From Jackrogersella multiformis (lineage: Eukaryota; Ascomycota; Sordariomycetes; Xylariales; Hypoxylaceae): a DNA stretch of 64,000 nt. Positions 13,833-26,217 of the stretch are shown one piece after another. The notes under the pieces were generated by a model that worked only from the letters and a program-made list of their open reading frames with translations, had not been told where the DNA came from and searched no databases. Numbering within the stretch: position 1 is the stretch's first letter; the number at the start of each line of letters is the position of its first letter. Where the stretch lies: positions 2,046,001-2,110,000 of the forward strand of contig CADCXD010000011.1 of the NCBI GenBank assembly GCA_902806575.1, read 5' to 3'. Position numbers and translations under genes: made by a program.

Positions 13833-16657
13833 GGGTAACCCGTACGGGCCGTTACTTAGCCTTGGCGCTGGCGCGATGTAGTAGTAAAAAAATGCTAATC
13901 TGCTGCTCATCCTTCCCCGGTCCCAGACTTGTAAATATTGAATAGCCACCCCTGCTGGCGGGTATCCATCCGAGATCATAGAGCCATATCGTAGGCTCCG
14001 TGGGTGCATCGCCAATGCAGAAAATGGTCCCAAGATCCGGGCACCGGAGCATCGCCCGGAGCTATGCAGTCGGAATATAAGCCTCGTTTTAGGGTGCCGA
14101 TGCTTACATTAGTTCGCTATCTGTATAGGGGTGTCCTGGTGAGGCATTGAGGAAGAGGATCAAATTGTGTGCTAGATGCTTGCTTCTCTTGTGCGACTCA
14201 AGGGATGAGCATAGCAGCCGAGCGAAATCATCGAATCAATGAGGTTCCTGGACTCCGGGTACCCGTATCTCCGCAATATCGTTACAGGGGTTTCCTTTCA
14301 TAATCCTGAATACATACCTAGGTACATAGTAATATTCTGGTTCCAAATCCATGATCCATCAGGACCTAGGTATGATGGCAGGATGGTTACGGCTGCATAT
14401 CCCCGTTATTTTTGAATTATAATAGTACACATCCGAGCTAAGGATCCCGGCCTAGGAGAGATTGAAATACCTACATACACTAGTAGTGTAGGTACCCGGT
14501 AGGTAGTCGCTTTGTGGAGTCTATCTAAACGACAGAGATGCATATCGCATGGGTTCGACACCTAAGTACATATTTAGTATTTGTCACTGTAGGTACGAAG
14601 CGTATATCAATAACATGGCGGTGGCAGCTTCTTTCACCTTGTCGTCGCAGGCCATTCGCCAAAGAACGATTCTAATAAGACTCACTATTACCAATAATAC
14701 GAAGTGAATATTATATATTATGCATAAGAGAAACCTTATGTCGTTCTACGCACCTTTCGTGCTTCGGAAAAGCGGTAAACTTGACATGTTCCAACCCCCG
14801 ATAGGATGTCAGGATGCTAGACCGGATCCGCTAAGCGTTGGCAAATACTTGGGAGTACCTAGAAGGGTTCGAGATCCTTCGCCGGAGGAGTGCGGCTCAG
14901 CAGAATGGTACGGGCAAGCGAAGGTTGACACTCGGCCGAGAAAGCCTAGATAGCTCCCAGGTAGCTAGGTACACTTCGAGCAGCGACGGGGTAAAGTCTA
15001 GGATGGAACTAGCAGTATCGAATCGGATGAAGCATACGTGCTAATGATGAGTTCCATGATTCAGAGAGAAGAGAGTTCTGACGTCTCGTAAGGTAGGTAG
15101 GTAGATCATAATATCCAAGGCCGTCCTTGGGAAATCTTGTAGCGGTAACGCCCCAAAATAAACCATCCCTTACGTTGTTCGACCCAGCAGAAAGCACCTT
15201 ATATTAACCGCAAGAGCCGGCGAGCCTCCAATGGGTTACGAAGGAGGCTGATACCCAGGTAAGGGAGAGAGGCACATGCGTCCCCGCGAGTGGCACAGCA
15301 TTCTGTTTCAAACGTTGTACATCTTCAAGCATGTCTTCTTTCGCTTAAAGATTTTAGTCTTTCCCCGGATACCTATCATAAACCCGGAATTCCTCTCGAG
15401 CTAGGATCAGCCATATCGACGATTGTACAACTACCTGCCTAGCTGCCTAGGTACCTAAGTAGGTTATTCGTTATTCGCCATTCTGTAAAATCTAGCGAGC
15501 CTTGTCTCAGCGGCTGCAGCAAGTGCAGAATCTAGATGGACCCCCGAGACACGTGGAAATTTGACAGTACTGAGACATTACTCTAACGAAGACTTCAACT
15601 TGAAGCCCGTAATGGATCTTCAGACAGGGACATGCCTTTCTCATGGGTACTGCTAGTGTACCTAGGACTACACTGTGTAGTAAGTCATATGAGACCAAGT
15701 CTAGTTAGTGGTCTATAGGGGTACCACGCAGAGCGGAGTAAGAGTAGTGAAAGCTCACATATCTCGATTGCATACTGTGAGACTTGTAGATGTACAGTTG
15801 GTGACTTTGACAGAATGGATACCTAGGTACCTGGTATGTATACCTGGGTACCTAGGTAGGTAGTAGACGCCGGGTACTCGCATTGTGATACAAAGTTAAG
15901 GTATTCCGGCGCGGCTAGATGCTGAGCATTGAAATGGATCCATGTAGAAGCAGGCGTCGTTGGTGTTGTACAAGACAAGATTGTCGAACTCTGCCTTGTA
16001 TGTACCTTGCTGCCTAGGTAGGTATTACATATACCTACCTACCTACCTTTATCGATAACCATACATCGTAGAAGCTCATGTAAAATTACATAAGCAAATG
16101 CAAGCCAACGTTGGCACGTGTCCTCAGAACTAGTCTAGACCCGCCGATGGAGAGTAGTACAAATCATCTTATCAGCTTAACTAGTAATTCATTATGTAAT
16201 TCTAGATAATCTTAAATAATTATGTTAGTGCTATAAGTACTTACGGACTTAAGTTCGTCTGAATTCCTAATCCTAATGACAGCATAACGATAAGGGTGAT
16301 CGCGTTCCGTTCCACCAAGTTCTAAGTTCCAACCTTAGAAGTTCCAACATCTGATCATCATCATCATCATTATCATCATCATCATGCTCTAAACTTTTCT
16401 TGTTACGTTCAAGTTGAAACTCTGAAAAGGTTTACCCCAACTTTAACTAGCACGACTTATAGAACATTAGGATACCTAGCCTAGGTACCTATTTGTTCAA
16501 TTCAATTGTTTAATTCAATTGTCCAACTTTGTCTCTGCTACCTAGTTCCAAGGTTTCGAGAACGGCGGCAAAGTTCGCCAGTTGGATAACGTCGCTACGT
16601 CGTCGTTGTTGGTTCGTTCTTCATACACATGCCTTCTATTGCATTTCCCTGCCGGTG

Positions 16658-19600
16658 ATGCCCTTGCAAGGCATGGGCAGTTGGACGTTGGCCACCTCCC
16701 AAAGCTCAACGAATTATGGTACCTTTACTTATAGTACCTTTACCAAGTTGGTAGTGCTATTCGCGTTGTTGTTGTTGTCGTCATGGCCGGGCTTAGTAGA
16801 TGCGATGCGCCCCAGTCGCATCGCCGAACTGAGGCAGGAGACCGCCGACATGTTCTATCACGGATTCGATAACTATATGAATATTGCCTTTCCCGAAGAT
16901 GAGGTATGAATTAGCACATATAACTACTATTACCATCACCACTACCACTACCACCACTACCACCACCACCACTACCGTTACCGCCACCAGAAAAGGAGTC
17001 CCAGTTTCAAAGTAGAATCGTGCATTAGCTCATAGTTTATAGTTACGGCCCGTCTCCTGCACGCCGTTAACTCGAGATCCTATCAACCCAAGAAACATTG
17101 CGCTTAATGATGTCCTCGGAAACTACTCCCTGACCCTCATCGACAGTCTCTCGTCCCTCGCCATCCTTGCGTCTGCCCCTCCCGATAGTAAAAATACCGG
17201 GCCTAAAGCCCTAAGCGATTTCCAAGATGGCGTTGTTGCATTGGTAGCACAGTACGGCGATGGGCGGCCCGGCCCGTCAGGACAGGGTGCTCGTGGTCGC
17301 GGCTTTGATGTTGATAGCAAGGTTCAAGTCTTCGAGACCGTAATAAGAGGTGTTGGTGGCCTGTTAAGTGCCCATCTCTTTGCCGTTGGGGACTTGCCCA
17401 TCTCTGGTTATGACCCACGGAGGGAAGCTACCGACGACGATGATAACGACATCAAGAAACATCCTATACCCTGGCCGAACGGATTTAAGTATGACGGCCA
17501 GCTGCTACGGCTTGCTCTCGACTTAGCTCAACGCTTGCTTCCGGCCTTCTACACCCAGACAGGATTGCCCTACCCACGTGTCAATCTTCGTCACGGGATC
17601 CCGTTCTACTTGAACTCACCACTCCATGGGAACACCAGTCTGGACCCAAAGCCGGCTGAAGACTCTCCAGAGATTACCGAAACATGCAGTGCCGGGGCAG
17701 GTAGTCTAGTGCTTGAGTTCACTGTGCTGAGCCGCCTCACCGGAGATCCAAGATTTGAACAAGCAGCTAAGAGAGCTTTTTGGGCTGTCTGGTCGAGAAG
17801 AAGTAACATTGGCCTCATTGGAGCTGGCGTGGATGCTGAGGGCGGTCACTGGATTGGAGGATTCTCTGGGATCGGCGCTGGGATTGACAGCTTCTTCGAA
17901 TATGCTCTCAAGACACATATCTTGCTGTCAGGCCAAGAGCTGCCCAATCGGACGATGCCTCAAGTTCACGATGGAGACTGGCTGGACCCTAATCAGATCT
18001 ATCACCCACTCTCTGACGAGGATAACTCTGCCGATTCTTTCCTTCAGGCCTGGCATCATGCTCACGCCGCTATTAAGCGCCATCTTTATTCCGGCCTTCA
18101 TCATCCGCACTACGTAAATGCCCACATGTCTACTGGCTCACCCCAGGCATACTGGATCGACAGTCTAGGCGCGTATTACTCGGGCCTGCTGGCGCTCGCT
18201 GGAGAGCTTGATGAAGCTATCGAGACGCATCTGGTTTACACTGCTCTGTGGACCCGGTACTCCGCCCTTCCAGAGCGATGGTCTGTACGCGATGGTCATG
18301 TCGAAGGTGGCCTTGGATGGTGGCCCGGCCGGCCAGAATTCATTGAATCTACCTATCATCTGTATCGTGCTACTCGAGATCCTTGGTACCTTTACGCGGG
18401 CGAGATGGTTTTGAAAGATATCAATAGGCGATGTTGGACGAAGTGCGGCTGGTCTGGTTTACAAGATGTGCGCACTGGAGAGAAGAGTGATCGAATGGAG
18501 AGTTTCTTCCTCGGAGAGACCGCCAAATACTTGTATCTCCTTTTTGACCCAGATCATCCCCTAAACAAACTTGATGCATCGTACGTATTCACTACGGAAG
18601 GGCATCCATTGATTATCCCCCGAAAGAGAGCTCGTCGTCCTGTGCGCAAACAAGCACCAGAAACGACTATCCAACCCTACTTTGACACCCAATTCACCAA
18701 TACATGTCCTCGTCCGCCTGTTCTACCTCCATTGTCTAGCTCTGCCACTGCTGCGAGGCCGGACCTTTATAATGCGGCAACTCTAATTCGGCTTCATCAG
18801 ATTCCTAACCTACATATCAACTCAGAAGACCCAATCGTGAAGCTGGGCGGTCCTGAAATACAGACAAAACTGATAGAGAAGCCAAGGGAAAACCACACCT
18901 ACTTTCCTTGGACATTACCTCGGTCCATGCTCCCAGCTGATGGGATCTGCGCCGTGACAAAGCAGGCTCAGACGTCGGTGATCGAGTTCCCTTCCAATGC
19001 TCAACAGTCAGTCGGTAGTGCCTTTAATATCATGTTTGGGGGGCATAACCTCATTCGCATGGGAAACGAAGGTATTGCGATTAACAGCCTCTCCGGTCTG
19101 AAGCTGGCTCTACTTATGGAAGAACCTCCAGAGACGTCCGAACGAGCTTGGAGAGTCTACAGCATTGGGAGCTTACCACTGGGTCGGGATGAGAAGGTCT
19201 TCGTCAGTCGTGACGTCCTTGAGGACATGTCGGACCCGTTGTTCCACCGTGTTCGCGACTCCGTCATCATCGACATCCTTCTACAGATCGAGGTTCCCGA
19301 GACGCCAGCGGAGCATAATTCGTCATCCGTGGATCCGGAGCCTCCCTTGGAGAGCCAACCCACCATCGAGATCGACAGTGACTCCGCCGTCGGCATGTTC
19401 AGCTCATTCCTGCAGCAGATAACGTCCGTCCTGCGGGAGCCTGCTGCCACCTTTGGCCCCGAGCCCGTACCTCAACCAAAATTCAAGTACACGGAGCTAC
19501 CAGCAATCACTCCCGTAGGGGTAGGCACCGCTGCCTTGCCCGACGTCCGCGAGGCGCCCAACCCGCACACGACCGGCACCGGCGACCCGCTATCGTGGCA

Positions 19601-20024
19601 GCGCATCTTCTTCGCGGGCCAGGCCTGTTCGGGCAAGCTTCCGGACGCCGCGCCGCGTGCCCACCAGGTCATTGTCATGCGCCGCGGCGGCTGCTCGTTC
19701 TCAGAAAAGCTTGCGAACATACCGTCGTTCGCGCCGGGTCGGAACACACTACAGCTCGTGGTGGTGGTATCGGATGACAAGGTTGACGAGGATGAAGACG
19801 ACGAGGATCAGGACGTTCTGGGGCTGAAATTCATCAGGCCCCTGCTCGACGAGCCGCAGAGGACCCCTGCCGGCATACATCGACATCACCCCATCGCTAT
19901 GCTGATGACGGGCGGCGGGGAGGAGGCGTACGAGCTGCTGAGGACGACGAGGAGCTTGGGCCTCAGAAGGAGGTACCATGTCGAGAGCCAGGGGCTGAAG
20001 ATTAGTAATCTGGTCGTGCTGTGA
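16658..20024 (+). CDS. ER degradation-enhancing alpha-mannosidase (GH47, PA domain), Htm1/Mnl1/EDEM type
   Basis: Two exons (16658-16903, 17043-20024) encode 1075 residues, typical of filamentous-fungal Mnl1. The family trims ER glycoproteins to expose a terminal alpha-1,6-mannose that marks misfolded proteins for degradation. After a hydrophobic signal or anchor segment (residues 29-48) comes the GH47 start (ETADMFYHGFDNYM); exon 2 rejoins as PEDE-LRPVSC. Hallmark blocks are VQVFETVIRGVGGLLSAH, LPAFYTQTGLPYPRVNLRHG, GETAKYLYLLFD and the terminal TTEGHP at residues 599-604, whose Thr binds calcium in this family. Residues about 900-1010 form a protease-associated domain (VIVMRRGGCSF). No HDEL-type tail is seen. 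The start was chosen as the first ATG in frame before the signal segment; 16673 is an alternative. The 139-base intron carries a long ACC/ACT trinucleotide tract. Confidence 0.93.
16924..16989. repeat. ACC/ACT trinucleotide tract inside the Htm1 intron
   Basis: Roughly 66 bases of ACC, ACT, ATC and GCC triplets fill about half of the intron between the two mannosidase exons. It is pyrimidine-rich on this strand and lies well before the acceptor at 17041-17042. Confidence 0.85.
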
Positions 20025-20402
20025 GAGGTGGTTTGCAGATGGGGATAGAGATGAATAGAAATGGGTAGAGAGAGGTATGAAGTTACGATGGGCGTCATAG
20101 GCAGTGCTGTTCTACGGTGTTTCCGCGCAGGAGAGAACGCGGCAGTATAGTATATAGGGTCCGATGTAAATATTCGGTTACAAAATCTTGGAGAGCTGTT
20201 GAATAGAAGACTTGACACTGTCATGAGAATTGAAAGCGCAACAATCTTTGGTCAAAAACAGTTGGGTTTCGTTCGACCATCTAATCATTTCTTCAAACAA
20301 GGTTGCATTCAACCCTACCTACCTAGGTAGGTATATTAAACGAGAACAAAATAAAAGATACCAAAAATACGGCGGTATAAGAGGAATCTAACCTCTCAAT
20401 GA

Positions 20403-20518
20403 TGGACTCGCGGGGAATCGAACCCCGGACCACTCCCATGCTAGACAACGGCGAGAAGCCATCGTGTGGATAGTCGCCGCCATGCTAAGGGAGTATTATA
20501 CCACTAAACCACAAGCCC
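20403..20518 (-). tRNA. tRNA-Ala (AGC) with intron
   Basis: On the minus strand the acceptor arm GGGCTTG (from 20518) pairs with CGAGTCC before the discriminator A at 20403, with two G-U pairs. The D-arm contains GTTTAGTGGTATAAT. The anticodon stem CTCCC/GGGAG closes a TTAGCAT loop, giving anticodon AGC. The T-arm is CGGGG-TTCGATT-CCCCG. Between loop positions 37 and 38 lies a 44-base intron at about 20439-20482; the exact edge is ambiguous because TAGCAT recurs at both borders. The mature length would be 72 bases before CCA addition. Confidence 0.93.
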
Positions 20519-21051
20519 CTTGTACTCGTGTTACTGAAGAAGTGGCAGACACGTATTGGTGGGAAACGAGGGTCGTAAATTCCTATGAATGCTGTAGGCG
20601 GAATTGGCAGGGCAGGTTTGACCTAATCAACCGAGTGGAGCTTGAGCTTGCTTAGCGCGCCGCGTTCTGGCTGGTCCAAGAAGCATAAAAGTACGGGATG
20701 GATCTTTGGATGGGCCGTGGCTTAATTAACTATTCTATTGGTTAGATTAGTTATTTGGGTTATCCATCTAGAATATGCAATCGACTTCGTTGATATGGGA
20801 TGATAATTGTATATTAGGGGCCTACTCGTCGAGGCGTATTAGCACATCTGAGAGTTCACGATGAGCCCGTGGGTGGGGTATGGAATCATGGTAGATTTCA
20901 GCTCGTTAGGATATACATAGGTATTCGTGGATGTGAAATGGACCGCTTCTTTGTTGTAACGGGTTAAGAGGATACCTTAGCAACGCAGTCTAAACATTTA
21001 CACATGCAAGGACGGCGCCAACTACCTCACGTGCTAATGCACTCCGACGAC

Positions 21052-21125
21052 ATATCTGCGGTTAGATAACACTAGAAGATTAGCTCTAGTGTAGTGTATA
21101 TACACTACATACATACCGCAGATAT
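21052..21125. repeat. Compact three-stem inverted-repeat element
   Basis: An outer perfect 11-base stem (ATATCTGCGGT at 21052-21062 with ACCGCAGATAT at 21115-21125) encloses two further hairpins: ACTAGA/TCTAGT (21071-21076 with 21085-21090) and the 18-base perfect palindrome GTAGTGTATATACACTAC (21091-21108). Folded, it would form a three-way junction. It could be a small hairpin element or a structured RNA. No promoter or homologue is visible. Confidence 0.65.
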
Positions 21126-23547
21126 ACTAGACGAGAATCCTCCTTATTTACCTAGGTAGTAGAGAACTTTCTAGTGTAGGTCCGCAGGTCGGTGGAGACG
21201 CTGTGATCTTTAGCTATTCGGAAGTAGTGTAATAGGGGGTTTATTTGAACGGATCCCTCCCCGAATCCTAGTTAACGGATAACCGATCACCTCGAGACGC
21301 CGCTAACATGGCCTATCGTCAAAGAAAGAAACTACGAGGGCTAAGACAATAGAGTCTTCGTAAATTTTAAGCGAGCGAACCAAATTACTCGCATATCGAA
21401 CGATGTGTCGGCGGGGTCGTATTTATATCAGAGAGGCCAGCCCTATTGCGTCCGTGATCCAACGAATGCTGACGCCTGACCCTCTACACTAGGCGGCAGC
21501 ACGAGCTAGGGTAGGTACCTATGGTACCTAGGACCTAGGTAGGCAATGTAAGCTTGTGAAAAACTAACAATGGTCAGTTTAAGCCATGCCAGACCGCTTC
21601 CCCCAAGATGATATCACAGTTGGATTAGAACAACCGATAGTTCCATTCATTAGCCGCACAATCGCTTGTGAGCTGTCAAGAGCAAGTCGCAGATAAAGCA
21701 AATGGTAGCTCGGACGAAACCACACGTGGTGCTGAGAAGCTCAATTGTTACGATAGTTACTGCTGCTGACACCTTGGAGCTTTTAGTCCGACCGATAATA
21801 GCTCGACTTAAATGTTGACGATTAGAAGATAGCTGCGATTAGAAGACGTGATATAAGACCCAGCTTGCATTATCAGACAGCCAGCCGCATCTGCTGTCAG
21901 TGCAGATACGAGAAAGCATCCCCACGCTATATTCGCTTGGCCTCGAGCGGATATCGAGCGAACCGGCCGAATTGCCCGGACTAGAGATATCTTACCTCTA
22001 GTGCCAATTTTTTCTTACTTTACTAATCCTCATACTCTCGTAATTGTTCAATAGTCTCGACAGATTCTGGACCAAGTAGGTTAATCAGGAGGAGTTCAGC
22101 CTCATAGTCGTATTGGCGAGCTACTAAAATATAACTCTGTAATAGTTTCCCACTGTTGGGGGTAGGTATTCTTCTCGAAAACGGTATGTAACGTCGTCTC
22201 GATCGATGATCCATATCGCATGTAACGCCATAAGCTCCGTCGTATGCAAATGCAGACGCCCATCTTCCAGATGCAGCTATTGATTGGACACCGCCAATCT
22301 CACAATGTTTTTTTCGGCCACCGAATGGCCCCCCACTCTCCAAACGCCAGTTGCTCATGACAATAATGCTAAAACCGCTCAGAAGCCAAAAAAAAACGCC
22401 GATATTATGTTGATGTCGTGATGATGAAGAGCGTCCTCTGGAGGAGAAACACCAGTCTCACTTTATCACCGTTTTTCGTTGTACATGATGGCTGAGCTTT
22501 TCTTCTTTTCTGCCAGACCCATCGCAACAACCACGGTGTTCTTGCAGACCCCATAGCTGCAACATTCTTCGGCCGCCATCGCTCCGTTGAGAATTAAATC
22601 TCGTTTAGACTAGACATGTGTTAGCGACGATATGATAACTTAGGGTTTGCTTTTGTTTGTAAACGTACGTCTGGACAGCGAATGGGAGATGCGTAAACCG
22701 AAGGTCCTAGTCCTAATAACGAGAACATCGTGATGATCGGTAATAATAAGTTGAATTGCATCGTTGACGATTTCGTTAGGTTAAAGCCAAGAGATATCCA
22801 AGTGAGTGGGAGAATGCTTGAAAACTGGGGAGTTAAGTTTGTTTAATAATAGTATCTGATCGAGTTGGAAGGATCAGTGTAATTTAGATAGTTGAGACAA
22901 TGAGACAATCCTTTAACCACCTGCTTATAAGAGATGTATAACAGACGTCAGCCAATATAAATGAACTGTAGGACGTAGGACGGGAGGATTGCATTAATGA
23001 TTAGACTAGGTACTCGGCCATGGGTAATGAGCAGCGGTACTCATAATAATATAGTAAATGCGGATGGATACCGCTAAGACCACCCAAGGCAGAGAATGGT
23101 GTCTGAACTCGGAGCTACATACAAAGTACCATACCTACCTTTCCTAGGTACGTATGGATGCTGCAGCTCGTTTGCCTTATGCACGCTACCTATGGCAATA
23201 GCCAATCCTTGGGAACTAAAATCCCCGATTAACCTATGTACGTACCTCTGGACCCAGCAGGTTGAAGGTTGCGGCTGTCTCGACAAACAACGTAGCAACG
23301 TTGGTACCTAGTTAGAATGTGATGCGGCTGAGGAGCTGGTGATGTGTAGGGGTCTGTGGCAGTGAATCTATTACGGGGGGACCATGACGAAATGAGACTT
23401 AATCTTGGATAAATGACGACCATCGCAGCGAAACATACCTGTCAGACAGCCGGGGAGGGCTGCTGACAGAGGCATCATTTACATGCCACAGATGCCAGTG
23501 ACTCGGAGTACCTAATCAAAACCACAGACCTTACATTAGGCACCCCT

Positions 23548-23582
23548 ACAATAGGTAGGGAGACATACAATAGGTAGGGAGA
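23548..23582. repeat. Tandem 16-base repeat
   Basis: ACAATAGGTAGGGAGA occurs at 23548-23563 and again at 23567-23582, separated by CAT. Confidence 0.85.
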
Positions 23583-24292
23583 AAGAAAAAGCGAGAGGCT
23601 ATGATTAGAATCTCGTGAATGATCCCTAGCCCGGCAGCCCTGCCAAGCTCACCAACAAAAATCATCGTCGTAAAGGATTAGTTAGTTGAAATTGAGAAAT
23701 ATATATTTCATGGACTATGAATGAGATACGAGAAATGGCAATGGTAAAGTTAAGTAATAGCCTTTCATAGCGGCCCTACCGGAGTGCGTAAGAAACGTGA
23801 TTGGGTAGAATTACTGATGCTAGAATGTTTCGGGTGGAATAAATAGCAACAATGCGGCGGTGGCTAACCTCATTAAGGTGGTGGCTTTGATTTATGGGGC
23901 CGGGGCTAGAATGCGCGGGACCGGAAGATCATAAAACCGCTACCAACCAAGAGCGCGGGAGCCAAGGATCAAGGCCCTAAAGCTCGTTTCCATTTTAAGA
24001 ACCAAGTTACATAATCATAATTTATCGATGTCGTTATTTGCTGAAGTAAGTTATTATTATTCTATTCCACCTTTTATTCATATTCACCGCGGCTTCTTCC
24101 ATTTTCAATTTATTAAAATAAATGCCGAAACGTTACTTTTACACCACTGGGTCACGTAGTATGTATGCATAAATGAAACACGACCCACGGATGATCTCTT
24201 AGATGAAATCTACTATGTAGTAGACATCCTGACATCTTGTTCAGATCTCTGTTCCTCGAAAATTCCATCCCATCCCGGAGTCGTTGACAACC

Positions 24293-24321
24293 CTAGGTAC
24301 CTAGGTAGGTAGGTAGGTAGG
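24293..24321. repeat. CCTAGG palindrome with GTAG tetranucleotide run
   Basis: This is a representative copy of the dispersed motif: CCTAGGTACCTAGG followed by several GTAG units. Similar tracts occur in nearly every intergenic region of the window. Confidence 0.85.
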
Positions 24322-24951
24322 GAGAAATAACCAATCAAGTTCTAGGATTCACGCCCGTCTACAGCGTTGGATATATCGAGATATTCTAGTTTCTGTCTTT
24401 TCGATATGATACATATCTAGAAGAGCGCTTCAAGGGAATATCAAAGTACCTGTGTTATATGTCCCTGAGTAAGTATGTCGTCACTCCCCAAATCCATAGA
24501 GTGCCTAGGTACCTAGGTAGGCATGCCCTGGGAACCTAAAGGAACAGAATTGGAACTTCCATGTGGCTTGCAGTTGTTCCTACTTCGTCTACCATGATCA
24601 GGTACCTGGGTAGGTTGGACCTCGCACTCAAAACTATACCTACCGGCCAAGGTCTTAAATTCGAGGGAAGGTATGAGAATCACAGGTCAGCTAGGGCGGG
24701 CAAGTTCGTTCTAGTCTCCAATATAACTTCAGAGAAGGGGGAGAAAGTCATGTTCTCGAATCCCCCCTTAGCATTATTCTGCTTCTCTCAACTATTACTT
24801 TCTCAAGTATTAGGCTTAGATTCATCCATATCTCTTCGAGTCTTTGAGTCTTCTGCCCGACTCGTTCCAAGCAATATTTAAAACATCATTCCCATAATAG
24901 GACACGGTTAATTCAATCAAATAATCAATTAGCTCGGATTAAAGAGGCACC

Positions 24952-26217
24952 ATGGTATCGTACAGGCAGCCCCCATCCATGCTTCCCCCTTTACCTCGTC
25001 ACCGTCGCCGAGCTCGTCCATTGCCCCGGCGACGCCGTGCAAGTAGCTTGCCTCTTACGAATCACGAGCCCTCTCCACTACCACCTTTACTTAAGATGTT
25101 TCTTCCGCCTCTGACGGTCCAGATCCCAAGAGATCAGGTTAATTCGAGACCAGTCATTATTTGTTGCCCAGAAGTGACACACCCGCCGCGTTGGCTCCCG
25201 AGTGTAAAATATGGCCCCAAAGAGACCGAGTTGAAATTCTGTGATGTGAGTTCCATACTTCCGTATTTGCTTACCGCTCTCAACTCACTCGTACAGGTCA
25301 GAAGTCTCGATGACAAGTTCCCATTTCCGTTCCAAGCTTGTAGGGATTGGGAAGTTGGGCTCATTCCTGACCAAGCTCTTGCTCGAATCATCACTGATTG
25401 GCGCCGAACCCCAGTTTTGTCTTTTCGGCATGACACCCGAAACGTCATATCGCGCATTTCCCCTAACCTGGTTGCCAAATGGGGACCAGGCGTTTGCCAG
25501 GCAGAGGCAGACATGATATGGGTCATGGAGGGAATATGGAGAATGAAGGGACATGTTCCTTCGGTACTCAAGCACATCCGAGATGAAGACACTGGCTATC
25601 TCATCATAATCATGGAGTACATCAACGGCTCCAACTTGGTTGACATCTGGCATCGCATCTCATTGGAACATCAACAAAATATTGCTGTTGATACTGCTGG
25701 GTTAGTCCGACTTATGCAAAGCAATACCGCTCGGTATCCTGGCCCAGCAGGATTGAATCGCTGTCGGGCCATGGTCCCCAAGAACTTTCCTGTTTCGAAC
25801 TCCATGGACACAAAAACATACGACATATACATGAACCATCTGCTCGACACACTCAACAGCAGCCGACCGGAGGAACTCCGAGTCCCTGGTGCTGTGATGT
25901 CTAATAAGTACGTCTTGGCAAATATGAAACTAGATCCGAGCAGCATCGTTGTTGGCAAGCAGGGCGGCCTTTGGATTGTTGGTTGGGATAAGGGTGGATT
26001 TTTCCCACCAGAGAGTGAGCTTGCCATGGCTGAGCGTTTAATGCCCGCCAGGTTCTCAGTCTTGACATCGGAACTCCTAAAAATACAACACGACCGGTGG
26101 TTCAGAACTATTCTGAGAGCGATTGCTGCATTCGTCGACGGTGACCCCCTGGAGAAAGGGGACGGAGGCAATTCTCATGATGAGGCCTTGATTGGAGAGG
26201 AGAAAGAAAAGGAGTAG
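24952..26217 (+). CDS. APH/choline-kinase-fold protein, probable pseudokinase
   Basis: The open frame is 421 codons. An in-frame 51-base intron at 25246-25296 (GTGAGT...TACAG) is likely, giving 404 residues with the join KFCD-VRSLDD. Residues 1-45 are rich in Pro and Arg. The core follows the fungal aminoglycoside-phosphotransferase-like family: NLVAKWG (the beta-3 Lys), a following EAD in the EAE position, the hinge IIIMEYINGSNLVDIW, then the catalytic region. Active members have an H-x-D-L-x-P-x-N loop and a later IIDW. Here the loop reads NMKLDPSS and the second motif IVGWD, so His, both catalytic or metal Asp and the Asn are replaced by Asn, Lys, Gly and Ser. The reading frame is otherwise intact, which suggests a retained non-catalytic fold. 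The ligand is unknown and the neighbours give no clue. Confidence 0.75.
   Translation: MVSYRQPPSMLPPLPRHRRRARPLPRRRRASSLPLTNHEPSPLPPLLKMFLPPLTVQIPRDQVNSRPVIICCPEVTHPPRWLPSVKYGPKETELKFCDVSSILPYLLTALNSLVQVRSLDDKFPFPFQACRDWEVGLIPDQALARIITDWRRTPVLSFRHDTRNVISRISPNLVAKWGPGVCQAEADMIWVMEGIWRMKGHVPSVLKHIRDEDTGYLIIIMEYINGSNLVDIWHRISLEHQQNIAVDTAGLVRLMQSNTARYPGPAGLNRCRAMVPKNFPVSNSMDTKTYDIYMNHLLDTLNSSRPEELRVPGAVMSNKYVLANMKLDPSSIVVGKQGGLWIVGWDKGGFFPPESELAMAERLMPARFSVLTSELLKIQHDRWFRTILRAIAAFVDGDPLEKGDGGNSHDEALIGEEKEKE

Larger units (their letters stand above)
9562..16657. other. Gene desert of about 7 kb
   Basis: No gene is supported. The first few hundred bases probably hold the 3' untranslated region of the AT-hook gene. 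The stretch contains an inverted repeat pair (11001-11188), a related single copy (13787-13813), a 12-base tandem duplication (13809-13832), a CAT/ATC trinucleotide run (16353-16385) and many CCTAGG-centred tracts (for example 12658-12676, 15826-15861 and 16014-16048). The short open frames have no recognisable protein features. Confidence 0.6.
20519..24951. other. Gene-poor region
   Basis: No gene is convincing. An open frame of 111 codons on the minus strand (22023-22358) matches nothing I know. The region holds a compact multi-hairpin element (21052-21125), a 16-base tandem pair (23548-23563 and 23567-23582) and CCTAGG tracts (21528-21543, 24293-24321, 24504-24523). Confidence 0.55.

Noticed and set aside
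22023..22358. 111-codon open frame on the minus strand
   Set aside because: No domain, signal or splice partner could be recognised; kept only as a note in the intergenic entry.
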